Source: JAVWMQ01 sp036637375 (GTDB lineage: Bacteria > Bacillota > Clostridia > Peptostreptococcales > Anaerovoracaceae). From it: a stretch of 31,996 bases of DNA. The notes beneath the pieces are model-generated. The model did not search any database. It was not told where the DNA came from and saw only the letters and a list, made by a program, of their open reading frames with translations. Location: NCBI GenBank assembly GCA_036637375.1, contig JAVWMQ010000021.1, positions 1 through 31,996 on the forward strand, given 5' to 3'. Position numbers and translations under genes: made by a program. Positions 1 to 9,656 of the stretch are shown one piece after another (positions within the stretch are counted from its first letter, which is position 1; each line of letters opens with the position of its first letter).

Positions 1-37
1 CAAATTGCGTCCTTTTGTTTTAAAAATACCCTAATGT

Positions 38-484
38 TTAATCTTCACCTGAACCACCTGGCGGCTCTATTGGTGTGCCATCTTCAATGGAAATCTTTCC
101 GTCACTATACAATCTTATTCTTACATGATCTTTTGTACTATATGTTAATTCAGATAATTTATTCTGCCGAATTACAATGCTAGAGATTGATCCGCCAGGA
201 ATTTCTTTTAATTCAAAAACTTCCTTGGATAAAGGTGTTCTACCAGGATATGTTTGATTATCAAGATTTTTTATAAAATATGAATCGTTTTTTTTATGGT
301 TTTCTGCCAATACAGTTTGGATGGCAGTTTTGCAAGCTCTAAAATCTAACATAGCTGTTTTTACTTTGGATTTATTAATGTATCCAATATATGATGGAAT
401 TGCTATGGCAGTTAAAACCGCCAAAATTACTAAAACTACAATAATTTCTACCAAGGTGAACCCACCTTTTATTTTATTTATCAT
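38..484 (-). CDS. Type IV pilin-like protein (prepilin)
   Basis: A 148-residue protein with a class III prepilin signal. A short basic leader (MINKIKGG) is followed directly by FTLVE and a hydrophobic helix to about residue 32, so prepilin peptidase should cut after Gly8 and methylate Phe. The glutamate at mature position 5 (FTLVE) is present. The globular part, residues 40-148, has no recognisable ligand-binding domain and ends in a Pro/Gly-rich acidic tail. The start has a good ribosome binding site (AAGGGGTGG on the minus strand). It could be a major pilin, a minor pilin or a pseudopilin, since no assembly genes are visible. It diverges from a large c-di-GMP protein across about 210 bp, which suggests but does not prove that its expression or use is tied to c-di-GMP. 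Confidence 0.88.
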   Translation of the reverse strand: MINKIKGGFTLVEIIVVLVILAVLTAIAIPSYIGYINKSKVKTAMLDFRACKTAIQTVLAENHKKNDSYFIKNLDNQTYPGRTPLSKEVFELKEIPGGSISSIVIRQNKLSELTYSTKDHVRIRLYSDGKISIEDGTPIEPPGGSGED

Positions 485-695
485 TTATACCACCCCTTAA
501 TAATAATTATTATTATAATACTAACATTTATTATTTTTTATGTCTATAACATAATCACAAAAATAACTTTAAAAACCTTGATTTTCAATGGTTGAGAATG
601 TATTGACAGTGTTATTTAAACTTTGTATAATTAAAAATAGGATATTTGTTGATATTGGTTATATTACTATGTTAGAAGGCATTTAGAGGTATCAA
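485..695. promoter_or_regulatory. Divergent intergenic region between pilin and c-di-GMP hub
   Basis: A 211-bp AT-rich spacer between divergent genes. The plus-strand promoter is clear and listed separately. For the minus strand the best candidate is TTGAAA (583-588) with 17 bp to TATTTT (560-565), which is weak. I see no riboswitch or other strong structure. Confidence 0.5.
603..631 (+). promoter_or_regulatory. Consensus sigma-A promoter of the c-di-GMP hub gene
   Basis: A perfect TTGACA (603-608), a 17-bp spacer and a perfect TATAAT (626-631). Predicted transcription start is near 638, giving a leader of about 58 nt. GAGG at 686-689 is spaced correctly for the ATG at 696. Confidence 0.85.
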
Positions 696-3600
696 ATGGT
701 AAAGGATAACATAAGGAGAAACCGCAAAATAGGTTACATTTGTATTATAATAATTTTAGCACTTGTAACTGTTTTTAGTGCAGCTTATTATAAGCAAGGG
801 GCAGAAGAAAATGCCAAGAATGAGGCTTATGAGCAATTAACAGATATTACTCGTGAACAAGCAGTAACCCTTAACACAAGTCTTGAGGGTGAGTTTTCAT
901 TGCTTGAAACTTTTAGTAACTTTTTGGTAATTAATAATGATTTTAATAAAGAACATATTAGAGCCAGTATGACGGCAATTGTTAACAAATCAGTTTTTCG
1001 TCATATGGCTTTTTTGCGTCCTGATGGTGTCGGATACCTAAATGATGGAAGAAAAATTATAGTAGCAAATAGAGCATATTTCAAATCAGTAATGAATGGT
1101 GTTAAGTCATTTGAAAAGGTTGAAAAAACTCAAGTTGATAATACAACTAGATTTATTTTAGCGGTTCCAGTAAAAAAAGGAAAAGAAGTAGTTGGAGCAT
1201 TATTAGGAAGTTATAACGAAGACACTCTTCGAAGCATAATTAAAACACGTGCTTTTGATGGGAAGTCATCTACTTTTATTTGTGATAGGAATGGTGAGGT
1301 TGTTATTGATAGTGGGATTAATGATGACCTGTTTGGAAAAGGAACTTTATTTGAAAGCTATAACAATTTAATTGATGCGTACAAGGCCTCTGATAGTGCT
1401 TCTCCAGAAGTTAGTACAAGGCTAAAAAAGGAACTAGCTAAAGGTTATTATGGAATTTTAGATGTATCTTATCGTGGCAACACATCAAATATAATATATG
1501 TTCCTCTTGGTGTTAATGATTGGATGCTAGTGAATGGAATTCCAAGTGAAGTGGTCTATAGTTCGATTAAAAACACTTCAGATAAAGCAATGACAATGGT
1601 TATAATAATTTTTGCGTGCATAATGTTAATATTAATTGTAATTTTTATACAAGCTAGGAGAAATGAAAAGTATGTAAATGAAGAACAAGAAAAACTGCGC
1701 ATTAGTGAAGAAGAATATAGAATTGCCTCTCAGCAAAGTGGAAAGACAATTGCTAGATTTGATATTGAAACAGAAACGATGTATCAACATCGTTTTGATG
1801 AGAAGTTAAATACTACGCTTATTACCATTGAAAATGTTGTACAAATGCAGATAGAAAAGGGTGTAATTTCTACAGATACAAAAAATGCCTATTTAGAGTT
1901 TTTTGATAAAATAAAAAGGGGAGAACCTAAGGGTAGTGTGGATATGCGTATGAGACGTAAAGGTACAGAAGATTTCTGTTGGTATCATGCGGATTATACC
2001 ATTATATATGACAAAAAAGAAAAACCTAAATATGCAATAATATCTATGGAAGATATTACAGCTCAAAGGGAACATGAGCTTGCTTATGAACTTTGGAAGC
2101 AAAATATTACTAAACTTCCACTTGAGAAGACAGCAATTTTTGAATACAATATGACCTTAGATGAACTTGAAAGTGCTAGAGGAAAGCTGCTTATTGCATC
2201 TGAAGTAGACAATAGTCTTGGATTTAATCAAAGAACGATGCACTGGGCAAATACAATAATATATAAAGATGATATTGAAAACTATTTAGAGTTCTTAAAC
2301 TTAGAGAGACTGCTAAAAGAATACTATGCTGGGAAAACAGAGGACAGTTTAAGCTTTAGGAGCTACGCGGAAGATAAGCTTGAATATAAGTGGATTCGTT
2401 TAACAGTGAGAATGGTTGAATATCCTGGTACTAATAATGTTAAAGGTGTTTTGATTTATGAGAATATCCACGAAGAAAAGATGGCGGAGCTAGCAATTAA
2501 AGAAAAATCTGAAATTGACTCATTGACTGGGCTGTTAAATAGAAGCACACTTGAGAATTCAATTAATAATTTAATTGAATTAAATCCAAATGCCCACCAT
2601 GTAATAATAATGTTGGATATTGATAACTTTAAACAGATAAATGATACTTTAGGGCATATTGCAGGTGATAATGCTTTACTTGAAGTATCAAGAAGATTAA
2701 AATCCATACTACGAAAAGGCGATATTATAGGGCGAATTGGCGGAGATGAATTTATGATTTGCCTAAAGAATATATCCTTTAAAGAAGCTATCAAGAGGAG
2801 AATAGAATTTATTAGTCAACTAATGAACTTTGAAGTTGCAAAACAAATGGGTATTAGTGGAAGTCTTGGAGTGGCATTATACCCAAAAGATGGTAAGACT
2901 TTTGATGAACTATATCATAATGCAGATATTGCTGTGTACAAAGCAAAGGAAAACGGCAGGAATTGTTATGTATTTTATGATTCAAGTATGGAGGAATTGG
3001 CATCAAAAACTTCTCCAACACCAATAGACAATAGTAGAGCAGATAATCAGTTGAAGTTTTTGAAAGATAGCAGGCTAGAAAAAGCACTGAAGCATAACAA
3101 TGAATTATGGATTGAAACAAATGACGAAGAAAAATACCGAAAAATAATGGAAAAGATGGGCATTATTTCGGTAGAGTTAAATGCAATAACAGGTGAATTT
3201 TTGGCATCTGAGAATTTTTATAATTATAAAATATCTGATCAAGAGCCAGAAATACTATTTTCTAGGAATGTTGACTTGTCTGGAATTCATCCAGATGACA
3301 AAAAGCTTTTTGAAAATCAGATGTTTAATATAGGTAATCAAGAAGAAAACAAAAGAAGAATGGCCGTTCGTTTGTGTCTAAAGGATGGTGGATATGACTG
3401 GTGTCGCGTAAATATTATAATTATTAGAGATTCAAATGATAATGTTAGGAAATATCTGGCAGTAATTAACAAAGAGGACATAGCAAAAAATCATTCACAG
3501 CTATTAGTAGATGCAATTACGAATTATATGTCAGCAGGGATTATTATGTTTGAGGTTAGTGATATAGGACTTAATACTATTTATGTAAGTCCAATATATT

Positions 3601-6600
3601 CTAATCTGGAAGGAGAACACAAGCTAAGTATCGTAGGTGGAGATGCATTAGATAATATTCATCCAGATGATAGAGATTGGCTTGAAAAAAAGGTTAGAGA
3701 AACTGTGAAAACAGGAGATGTAGCTGATTATGTTTGTAGGGTGAATCCTATTATGGGGGATAGATGGCTCAAGGGTAGCATTATTAGAATTCCATATGAA
3801 GAAAACAACAATCCTGTTATGATGGCAATTGAAACGGATATCACCGACATAGTTAACCAAAAGCAAGAATTAATACAAAGTAATGAAATGCTATTTACTG
3901 TTAATAGTGTAATTGGTATTTTTAAAATTAAAATTGACGAAGAGTTTACAGTAATATATGGTAACAAGAAGTTTTATGAAATTCATGGATATAAAGATAT
4001 TGATGATATGAGGAAAAGTACCGGTCTAAAAGCAATGAACTATCTTCATAAAGATTCAATTTCCATGGTTAAAGACATTTTAGAGTCTGAAAATGTTGAT
4101 GGAGAATTGCTAGATCTTGAGGTTAAGGTTTATACAAAGGATAATAGTGAAAAGTGGACATATGTTTGGGGATCCTTTGTAACGGATGCAAATGGAGTAA
4201 GATTCTTAAATGGATGTGTTGTTGATGTTTCAGAAAAAAGAACAAAAATGATTGTAGATGCCAAAGCGAAAGTGGCAGAAGAACATATTAAAGAAACTGC
4301 AAAAGTTGTTAGGGCAAAATTACAATATATTTATCAAATGAGTGCACTAGAAACTTTTGAAGTTGATATTAAAGCGCGCAGATTAACTTTTGCAGGTGGA
4401 GTATTTGCTAATTATTCTAAAGAGGAGGCTACTGTGGATAATATTCCAGATAGCCTTATTGCTGATGGAACAATACACAGTGGTTCAGCAAAGGAATTTA
4501 GAAAACTATGTAAAAACATTTTTTCTGGGGTACCAGAGGGTAACGTAATTGTAAAAGCTAAGATTAGAAGTGATGAATATGTACTTACTAGAATATCATA
4601 TAGATGTATATATGATAGTAACAATAATCCAGTAGAGGCTGTAGCAATTAGTGAAACTCTGGAAAATATTGCAGATGCACGTTTGAGATTTGAGCAAGAA
4701 GAAAAATTGCACCTTTTAGTTAAGAATGATTTGGTTTTTTATGGCAAAATTAATTTAACTCAAAATGAGTTTGAATATTCAATTTGTCCGGATAAAGGTA
4801 AGTACCCATTTAAAGAAAGTGAAAGTTATAGTGAAGCCTTTTTTAGCACTGCAAAATGTATAAAAAATGAGGAAGATAAAATTAACTATTCAAATACTTT
4901 TGGTAGAGAATCTCTAATAGAAGCTTTATTAAAAGGGGAAGAGTGGATTTATCATGAATATAGAATGTCAATGGATGATGGAAAGATTGTTTGGTATGCT
5001 CATTCTGTTCAGCTATTAACAAGTCCATACAACAATCATGTATATGCGTTCTTATATGTTAGAAATACAAATGAAAGAAAAAAACTTGAGCTTGCGCTTG
5101 ATAGCAAGGCTGAATTTGATGTTACCGGAACTTTCTATACGAGAGCTACCCTAAAGGCAGTTGCAGAAAAGAAACTTGAAATAAACAAAGAAAAAAGTGG
5201 ATTATGGGCAATCGCTTCTATAAAAATTGTGAATATTAATGAGATTATTGAAAGGTTTGGAGCCTTTATAATTGACAGATTAATGATTTCAATTAATAGA
5301 AAGCTTAGGTACTCTATAAGTAATGTTAATATTACAGCACGTACAGACGAAAATGAAATTGTAGTATTCTTTGGAGATATTAAGTCAAAAGAGTGGTTTA
5401 CTGAACTGGGAGATTATATACTGCATATATTACATAATCCTACATTCTTTACAACGGCAGGTGAGCAGTATGCTGTGTATCAGATGGGTGCTGCAGTTTT
5501 TGGGCATAATGAAAATATCACCTTTGAAAAAGCATACAGAAAAGCTTTCCTAGCTACAACAGCTGCCAGCGTATTTAAACCTAATATTTTATATAATGAA
5601 AGTGAAGAAATGCTTTTAAGAGAAAGTATTAAACTTGTGCCAGCAGGTGTGGATGTGAAAACTCCTCAAAAAAATGAAATAGAATTAGAAGTAATACTAA
5701 AGGCTTCTAGTATACTTTCTATGCAAAAAGACATAACAAAAACTATGAATGAGGTTTTATCTATTGTAGGTGATTTTTATGGTGCTGAGAGAGCTTATAT
5801 ACTTGAGGTTGATAAGGACAATAGAAGTTTAGATAATACTTTTGAGTGGTGCGGTAAGGGAGTTTCCCCGCAAATTGATAATTTGAAAGGCGTATTATTA
5901 ACTGATGTTCCTACTTTTGAAAAAGCATACGAAACAAACCAAGCAATATTAATAAATGATTTGGATGCTATGTCTGCAACAAATCCAGAATATATTATTT
6001 TGGCAGATCAAGGTATTCATGCCTTATATGTTGTGCCATATGCATCAGATAATGAGGTAGTGGGATTCCTTGGTATTGATAATCCAACAAAGAATATGGA
6101 ACATATTTCAACAATACATGCATTAGCGTACTTCCTTTTAAGTGAATTATTTAAGAGAAAAGGTATGGAATTTAATAGGTATCGTATTAAATTTGATATG
6201 CTTTCAAATGCGCTTTCAAGAAATAGTCTAATAGATTATATTAGAGATATTAATGTTGATTCCTTATCATCAATGGGAGCAATTATTGCAAATATAAATA
6301 ATTTAAAAGAATTAAATGCTAAATATAGTAACTCTTTTGGTGATGATGTTATTAGAAATGTAGCAGAAATTCTCAAAGAAAAGTGTGGAAGTGATTCTGT
6401 TTATCGTTATGGAGGTGCGACTTTTGCAGTCTTATTACCGGATATTAGTTATGATACATTTATAGAGGACATTCAATCTTTGAAAGAAAGGTTTGAGGTA
6501 TTCCCTAATTGCAATGTTACGATGGGGCATACATGGTCTGAAAAAATTAATTCTGTTGAAAAACTAATTTATGAGGCAGATGAATTAATGATTGCAACAA

Positions 6601-7412
6601 GAAGGCAACAAGGAAACGTATCACCTAAGAGAACAAATAAAGCCAATGAGATAATGAAGGATTTATTAAGCGCAATTTCAGAGGGAAGATGCTTGATGTA
6701 CTTACAGCCAAAGGCTTATACTGATACCCTTGAAATTTGCAGTGCTGAAGCACTTGTTAGAATTAAAGATACTGACGGAAATCTGATACTTCCAGGTAAA
6801 TTCATTCCGCTTCTAGAAGAGGTTGGTTTCATAAGGTATGTTGATTTATTTATATTTGAGGAAGCTTTAAAATTACTTGATAGATGGGGTAAAGAAGGAC
6901 GAAGTGTTTACAGAATATCTTTAAATTTCTCACGTTCTACCTTTGTAGAACCTAATTTGATTAATACAATTTGCAACATAGCAGATAAATATGAGGTTTC
7001 AAGGGATTTAATTGAGATTGAAATAACAGAGAGTATTGGGAACCTTGAAATTGAAACTATTCGTCAAATTGGTAAAGATATTATTTCAGCTGGGTTTAGA
7101 CTTTCTATGGACGACTTTGGATCAGATTATTCTAACTTATCCATTTTATCTGCTCTTGAATTTTCAGCAGTCAAACTAGATAAGACGCTTATAGATAGAA
7201 TTGTATCAAACAAGATAAGCTATTCAATAGTAAAGAGTATAATTGATTTGTGTATAGAATATGGCATGGATGTTGTTGCAGAAGGGGTTGAAACCGTTGA
7301 ACAATTAAACTTACTTAACAAAGCTAATTGTCCATTGGTTCAAGGTTATTACATTAATAAGCCATTACCTGTTTCAGAATATGAAAATAGGTATAATAAA
7401 GATATAGAATAG
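696..7412 (+). CDS. Giant membrane sensor with GGDEF and EAL domains (c-di-GMP synthesis/hydrolysis hub)
   Basis: A 2238-residue protein. A membrane helix at about 12-31 and a second at 298-320 bracket a dCACHE-like extracellular sensor. The cytoplasmic part has PAS-like modules (about 340-600), then GGDEF domain 1 (about 608-760) with DSLTGLLNR, an intact GGDEF at 682-686 and an RKGD inhibitory I-site five residues before it. Several more PAS-like repeats follow (about 820-1460). A degenerate GGDEF (about 1470-1620) has DENEI at 1551-1555. A GAF domain lies at about 1667-1818, then a second degenerate GGDEF with GGATF at 1906-1910. The EAL domain (about 1985-2232) keeps EAL at 2018-2020, EITES, DDFG, the KLDK lysine, AEGVET and QGYYINKP. 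It therefore looks able both to make and to break c-di-GMP at the membrane. Which activity dominates cannot be read from sequence. Domain boundaries are estimates by eye. Confidence 0.93.
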   Translation: MVKDNIRRNRKIGYICIIIILALVTVFSAAYYKQGAEENAKNEAYEQLTDITREQAVTLNTSLEGEFSLLETFSNFLVINNDFNKEHIRASMTAIVNKSVFRHMAFLRPDGVGYLNDGRKIIVANRAYFKSVMNGVKSFEKVEKTQVDNTTRFILAVPVKKGKEVVGALLGSYNEDTLRSIIKTRAFDGKSSTFICDRNGEVVIDSGINDDLFGKGTLFESYNNLIDAYKASDSASPEVSTRLKKELAKGYYGILDVSYRGNTSNIIYVPLGVNDWMLVNGIPSEVVYSSIKNTSDKAMTMVIIIFACIMLILIVIFIQARRNEKYVNEEQEKLRISEEEYRIASQQSGKTIARFDIETETMYQHRFDEKLNTTLITIENVVQMQIEKGVISTDTKNAYLEFFDKIKRGEPKGSVDMRMRRKGTEDFCWYHADYTIIYDKKEKPKYAIISMEDITAQREHELAYELWKQNITKLPLEKTAIFEYNMTLDELESARGKLLIASEVDNSLGFNQRTMHWANTIIYKDDIENYLEFLNLERLLKEYYAGKTEDSLSFRSYAEDKLEYKWIRLTVRMVEYPGTNNVKGVLIYENIHEEKMAELAIKEKSEIDSLTGLLNRSTLENSINNLIELNPNAHHVIIMLDIDNFKQINDTLGHIAGDNALLEVSRRLKSILRKGDIIGRIGGDEFMICLKNISFKEAIKRRIEFISQLMNFEVAKQMGISGSLGVALYPKDGKTFDELYHNADIAVYKAKENGRNCYVFYDSSMEELASKTSPTPIDNSRADNQLKFLKDSRLEKALKHNNELWIETNDEEKYRKIMEKMGIISVELNAITGEFLASENFYNYKISDQEPEILFSRNVDLSGIHPDDKKLFENQMFNIGNQEENKRRMAVRLCLKDGGYDWCRVNIIIIRDSNDNVRKYLAVINKEDIAKNHSQLLVDAITNYMSAGIIMFEVSDIGLNTIYVSPIYSNLEGEHKLSIVGGDALDNIHPDDRDWLEKKVRETVKTGDVADYVCRVNPIMGDRWLKGSIIRIPYEENNNPVMMAIETDITDIVNQKQELIQSNEMLFTVNSVIGIFKIKIDEEFTVIYGNKKFYEIHGYKDIDDMRKSTGLKAMNYLHKDSISMVKDILESENVDGELLDLEVKVYTKDNSEKWTYVWGSFVTDANGVRFLNGCVVDVSEKRTKMIVDAKAKVAEEHIKETAKVVRAKLQYIYQMSALETFEVDIKARRLTFAGGVFANYSKEEATVDNIPDSLIADGTIHSGSAKEFRKLCKNIFSGVPEGNVIVKAKIRSDEYVLTRISYRCIYDSNNNPVEAVAISETLENIADARLRFEQEEKLHLLVKNDLVFYGKINLTQNEFEYSICPDKGKYPFKESESYSEAFFSTAKCIKNEEDKINYSNTFGRESLIEALLKGEEWIYHEYRMSMDDGKIVWYAHSVQLLTSPYNNHVYAFLYVRNTNERKKLELALDSKAEFDVTGTFYTRATLKAVAEKKLEINKEKSGLWAIASIKIVNINEIIERFGAFIIDRLMISINRKLRYSISNVNITARTDENEIVVFFGDIKSKEWFTELGDYILHILHNPTFFTTAGEQYAVYQMGAAVFGHNENITFEKAYRKAFLATTAASVFKPNILYNESEEMLLRESIKLVPAGVDVKTPQKNEIELEVILKASSILSMQKDITKTMNEVLSIVGDFYGAERAYILEVDKDNRSLDNTFEWCGKGVSPQIDNLKGVLLTDVPTFEKAYETNQAILINDLDAMSATNPEYIILADQGIHALYVVPYASDNEVVGFLGIDNPTKNMEHISTIHALAYFLLSELFKRKGMEFNRYRIKFDMLSNALSRNSLIDYIRDINVDSLSSMGAIIANINNLKELNAKYSNSFGDDVIRNVAEILKEKCGSDSVYRYGGATFAVLLPDISYDTFIEDIQSLKERFEVFPNCNVTMGHTWSEKINSVEKLIYEADELMIATRRQQGNVSPKRTNKANEIMKDLLSAISEGRCLMYLQPKAYTDTLEICSAEALVRIKDTDGNLILPGKFIPLLEEVGFIRYVDLFIFEEALKLLDRWGKEGRSVYRISLNFSRSTFVEPNLINTICNIADKYEVSRDLIEIEITESIGNLEIETIRQIGKDIISAGFRLSMDDFGSDYSNLSILSALEFSAVKLDKTLIDRIVSNKISYSIVKSIIDLCIEYGMDVVAEGVETVEQLNLLNKANCPLVQGYYINKPLPVSEYENRYNKDIE

Positions 7413-7487
7413 AATTGCTAATGGTTTGCATTTTTTGCAAATATAATATGGAATAAGTTATAAAAAGTGAATAAGGAAGGTGATAGT

Positions 7488-8294
7488 ATGTACACTGAAA
7501 TGAAGAAACTTGTTGAGCTTACCAGGCTTAGAGGAGAGAAACTAAATCCTGAGTTTTCGAGTGAACAAATTAATTACTACAATGAAATGGCAGACTGGAT
7601 TGAAAGTCAAAATTTTCAGACCGCTATGGAAGTAACTGAAGCGACCAAAAAATCAAAGTTCTACTTGGGAGGTGGAGAGGCAAAGGAACTTGATGGTATT
7701 AATCTAAGAATTAAAGCTATGAAAGAAATTCACTATGATGATGTTATTGCAATTCACTATGAACGAAAAGAAAAACTACAAAAACGTGGATTCTTGGACT
7801 ATCCTTTTTCACAAGAATGGATAGATGACTATAGGCGTGTTCAGGATGAGATAAATAAATATGCTAAACGTAAAGAAGTTTTTGGTAGAATTTTTAGTGC
7901 ATATTTTAATTTAAAGGGTAACCCACAAGAAAAACATCGTAAAGAAGCGTTTGATAATATTAAAAATGGACTGTTGGAGCTTCAAAATCTAGGAACTTCT
8001 TTTGATGAACTTGTCAAAGACCGTGTCTATAGGGATCTCACGATGGCAACTGAAAAAGGTATAGAGAACTTCATTGAATTTGTTAATGATGTTTCTAACC
8101 AAAATGATGTACCAGAAATTAGTATGGGGTATATTAAAGAAGAACAAGAAAGAATTGAAAAGTGGGCAAAGGAAAATGAAAAAGAGCTAATAGAAATTGG
8201 AAAAAAGGAACAATGGCATACTGCTAATTGTATAGCTGTACCATCGAATGATCCACTTGGATATGATTTTATCTCTATGAAGGAGGTGAAATAG
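7488..8294 (+). CDS. Protein of unknown function, paired with the next gene
   Basis: I do not recognise this family. The reading frame is open from a GTG at 7467, but the ATG at 7488 has the proper ribosome binding site (AAGGAAGGTG), giving 268 residues. The protein is soluble, rich in Glu, Lys and Tyr and mostly helical in character. It has no signal peptide, no membrane segment and no obvious nucleotide-binding motif; its single cysteine (in HTANC) lies near the C-terminus. It starts 75 bp after the c-di-GMP hub with no convincing terminator between, so it may be read through from that gene. The ribosome binding site of the next gene lies in its last codons, so the two are probably translationally coupled and may form a complex. 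Confidence 0.8.
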   Translation: MYTEMKKLVELTRLRGEKLNPEFSSEQINYYNEMADWIESQNFQTAMEVTEATKKSKFYLGGGEAKELDGINLRIKAMKEIHYDDVIAIHYERKEKLQKRGFLDYPFSQEWIDDYRRVQDEINKYAKRKEVFGRIFSAYFNLKGNPQEKHRKEAFDNIKNGLLELQNLGTSFDELVKDRVYRDLTMATEKGIENFIEFVNDVSNQNDVPEISMGYIKEEQERIEKWAKENEKELIEIGKKEQWHTANCIAVPSNDPLGYDFISMKEVK

Positions 8295-8296
8295 TT

Positions 8297-9574
8297 ATGG
8301 ATAATGTTTGGAAATCTACAATGGATGGATATATGAAGGTTTTGTATGATATGAATCCAAAAGGGGCGGTACTTGAAAGAGTTAAAAGCTTTGAACATAA
8401 GTTTATAGAAGTAGCAGAACAAAATCCAGGTAATTATGATATTGTAGGCGTGCTAACAGAAACAGGATTACAAAGTGAGTATACTGGACTTTATATGGCA
8501 GTGATGGGAAGTGGAGAAACTACTACAAATCAAAGTCAGACTATACCTAAGGATACGGAGCATGTTCAGACACAACAACTTCCTACTGTTTCAGAATTTT
8601 TGAGTGCATATAAAACTGTATATGATCAAGTTAAAAATGAATGCCGAGAAGAAACTGATATTGCTTATCAAAAATTATTTGATGTGCAGAATAGAACGGA
8701 CGATTTAATTGATGCCCAAATTATTATTGAAAATGAGAACCTAATTGTAAATACAGTTACATCGGATTATAAAGCTATTGCTAGAGAATTTCTCGAAGCC
8801 GTTGATCCGAATTATGAGGTAACATCAGCTATGATGAATGCAACAGTTGTTGCTTATGGTAATGCGACATCTCTTGATGAAGTTACTTACCTTGGTGAAA
8901 TCTCAAGGGGCAGGACAGACGATTTGGCAGTACAAATTCCACTTAAGGTTGAAATGATGTTAATCTTTATGGGTCTTATTTTTGCATGGGAAAACGCAAA
9001 ACGTAAGGTTAGAGAAGGTGGCAAAGAAATTGATAAAAATGCTAAGGCTATGGTTGTTTCACGAGACAAGATGAGGTCGTATTACAAGTTTATGAATGAA
9101 GATATGGGGATTTCATTTGAGGATATGATAGTAACACCATTTTATAGAATTTTGCTACTTTATCCAGAAGGGCTTGATGCACTTTGGAGAATTAAAAAGG
9201 TTATGCATCCGGACAACTTAAAAGCAATGGAACACGTTTTATTTCAAGAAATTTTGACTGATAAATCTCTTGAAGAAATACTATTAACTCCACAGGTTGT
9301 ACCTTATTATGAAATGATAGATACAGTTAAGGTTGATAGAACACTGGATGAAGAGTTTGCACAAATTGCTAGGGAATTAAATAAGGATATTAAGTATCTC
9401 AAAAAGTATCAAGACACATCTACGGATAGCAAAAATGTTCAAGGCAATGATTTATCACAAGAAGGCATTGAGAAGAAAAAGGCCCAAATGAGTGAATTGA
9501 TTAATAAGGCTCAGAAGATGGATGGAGAAGCGGCTTTGTTGAGAAATAAAATTTCTAATTTAGCACGTTTCTAA
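8297..9574 (+). CDS. Protein of unknown function, helical, coupled to upstream gene
   Basis: A 425-residue protein that I do not recognise. It starts 2 bp after the preceding stop and uses an AAGGAGGTG inside the upstream gene. It is acidic and helix-rich with no signal peptide. Residues about 215-235 (VEMMLIFMGLIFAWENA) form a hydrophobic stretch that could be a buried helix or a weak membrane segment. The last 60 residues (charged, many Lys, Glu and Gln) look like a coiled coil. I considered TelA-type toxic-anion resistance because of size and helicity, but saw no diagnostic motif. Its position directly after the large c-di-GMP protein makes a role as effector or partner possible; that is inference only. 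Confidence 0.8.
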   Translation: MDNVWKSTMDGYMKVLYDMNPKGAVLERVKSFEHKFIEVAEQNPGNYDIVGVLTETGLQSEYTGLYMAVMGSGETTTNQSQTIPKDTEHVQTQQLPTVSEFLSAYKTVYDQVKNECREETDIAYQKLFDVQNRTDDLIDAQIIIENENLIVNTVTSDYKAIAREFLEAVDPNYEVTSAMMNATVVAYGNATSLDEVTYLGEISRGRTDDLAVQIPLKVEMMLIFMGLIFAWENAKRKVREGGKEIDKNAKAMVVSRDKMRSYYKFMNEDMGISFEDMIVTPFYRILLLYPEGLDALWRIKKVMHPDNLKAMEHVLFQEILTDKSLEEILLTPQVVPYYEMIDTVKVDRTLDEEFAQIARELNKDIKYLKKYQDTSTDSKNVQGNDLSQEGIEKKKAQMSELINKAQKMDGEAALLRNKISNLARF

Positions 9575-9582
9575 ATGTATAT

Positions 9583-9611
9583 TTGATTATTATAAGGAAT
9601 AATGGTATAAT
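9583..9611 (+). promoter_or_regulatory. Sigma-A promoter of the methyltransferase-GH3-HD-GYP unit
   Basis: TTGATT (9583-9588), a 17-bp spacer and TATAAT (9606-9611) with an extended -10 element (TGG directly before). It lies just after the stop at 9574, so the following three genes form their own transcription unit. Confidence 0.75.
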
Positions 9612-9656
9612 ACAGGTTAGTATAGTTGTATAGTTGATAAAAAAGGAATATAGAGT

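Noticed and set aside
2454..6500. Many open frames of 60-118 codons on either strand inside the hub gene and other large genes
   Set aside because: They lie fully within well-supported coding regions, lack ribosome binding sites and recognisable domains, and are expected by chance in such AT-rich DNA.
7425..7441. Small hairpin TTTGCA/TGCAAA after the hub gene as a terminator
   Set aside because: Six base pairs with the T residues in the loop and none after the stem; it is more likely neutral, so read-through is assumed.
8297..9574. Possible TelA-type toxic anion resistance protein
   Set aside because: Only size and helical character fit; I saw no family motif, so the call was left as unknown.
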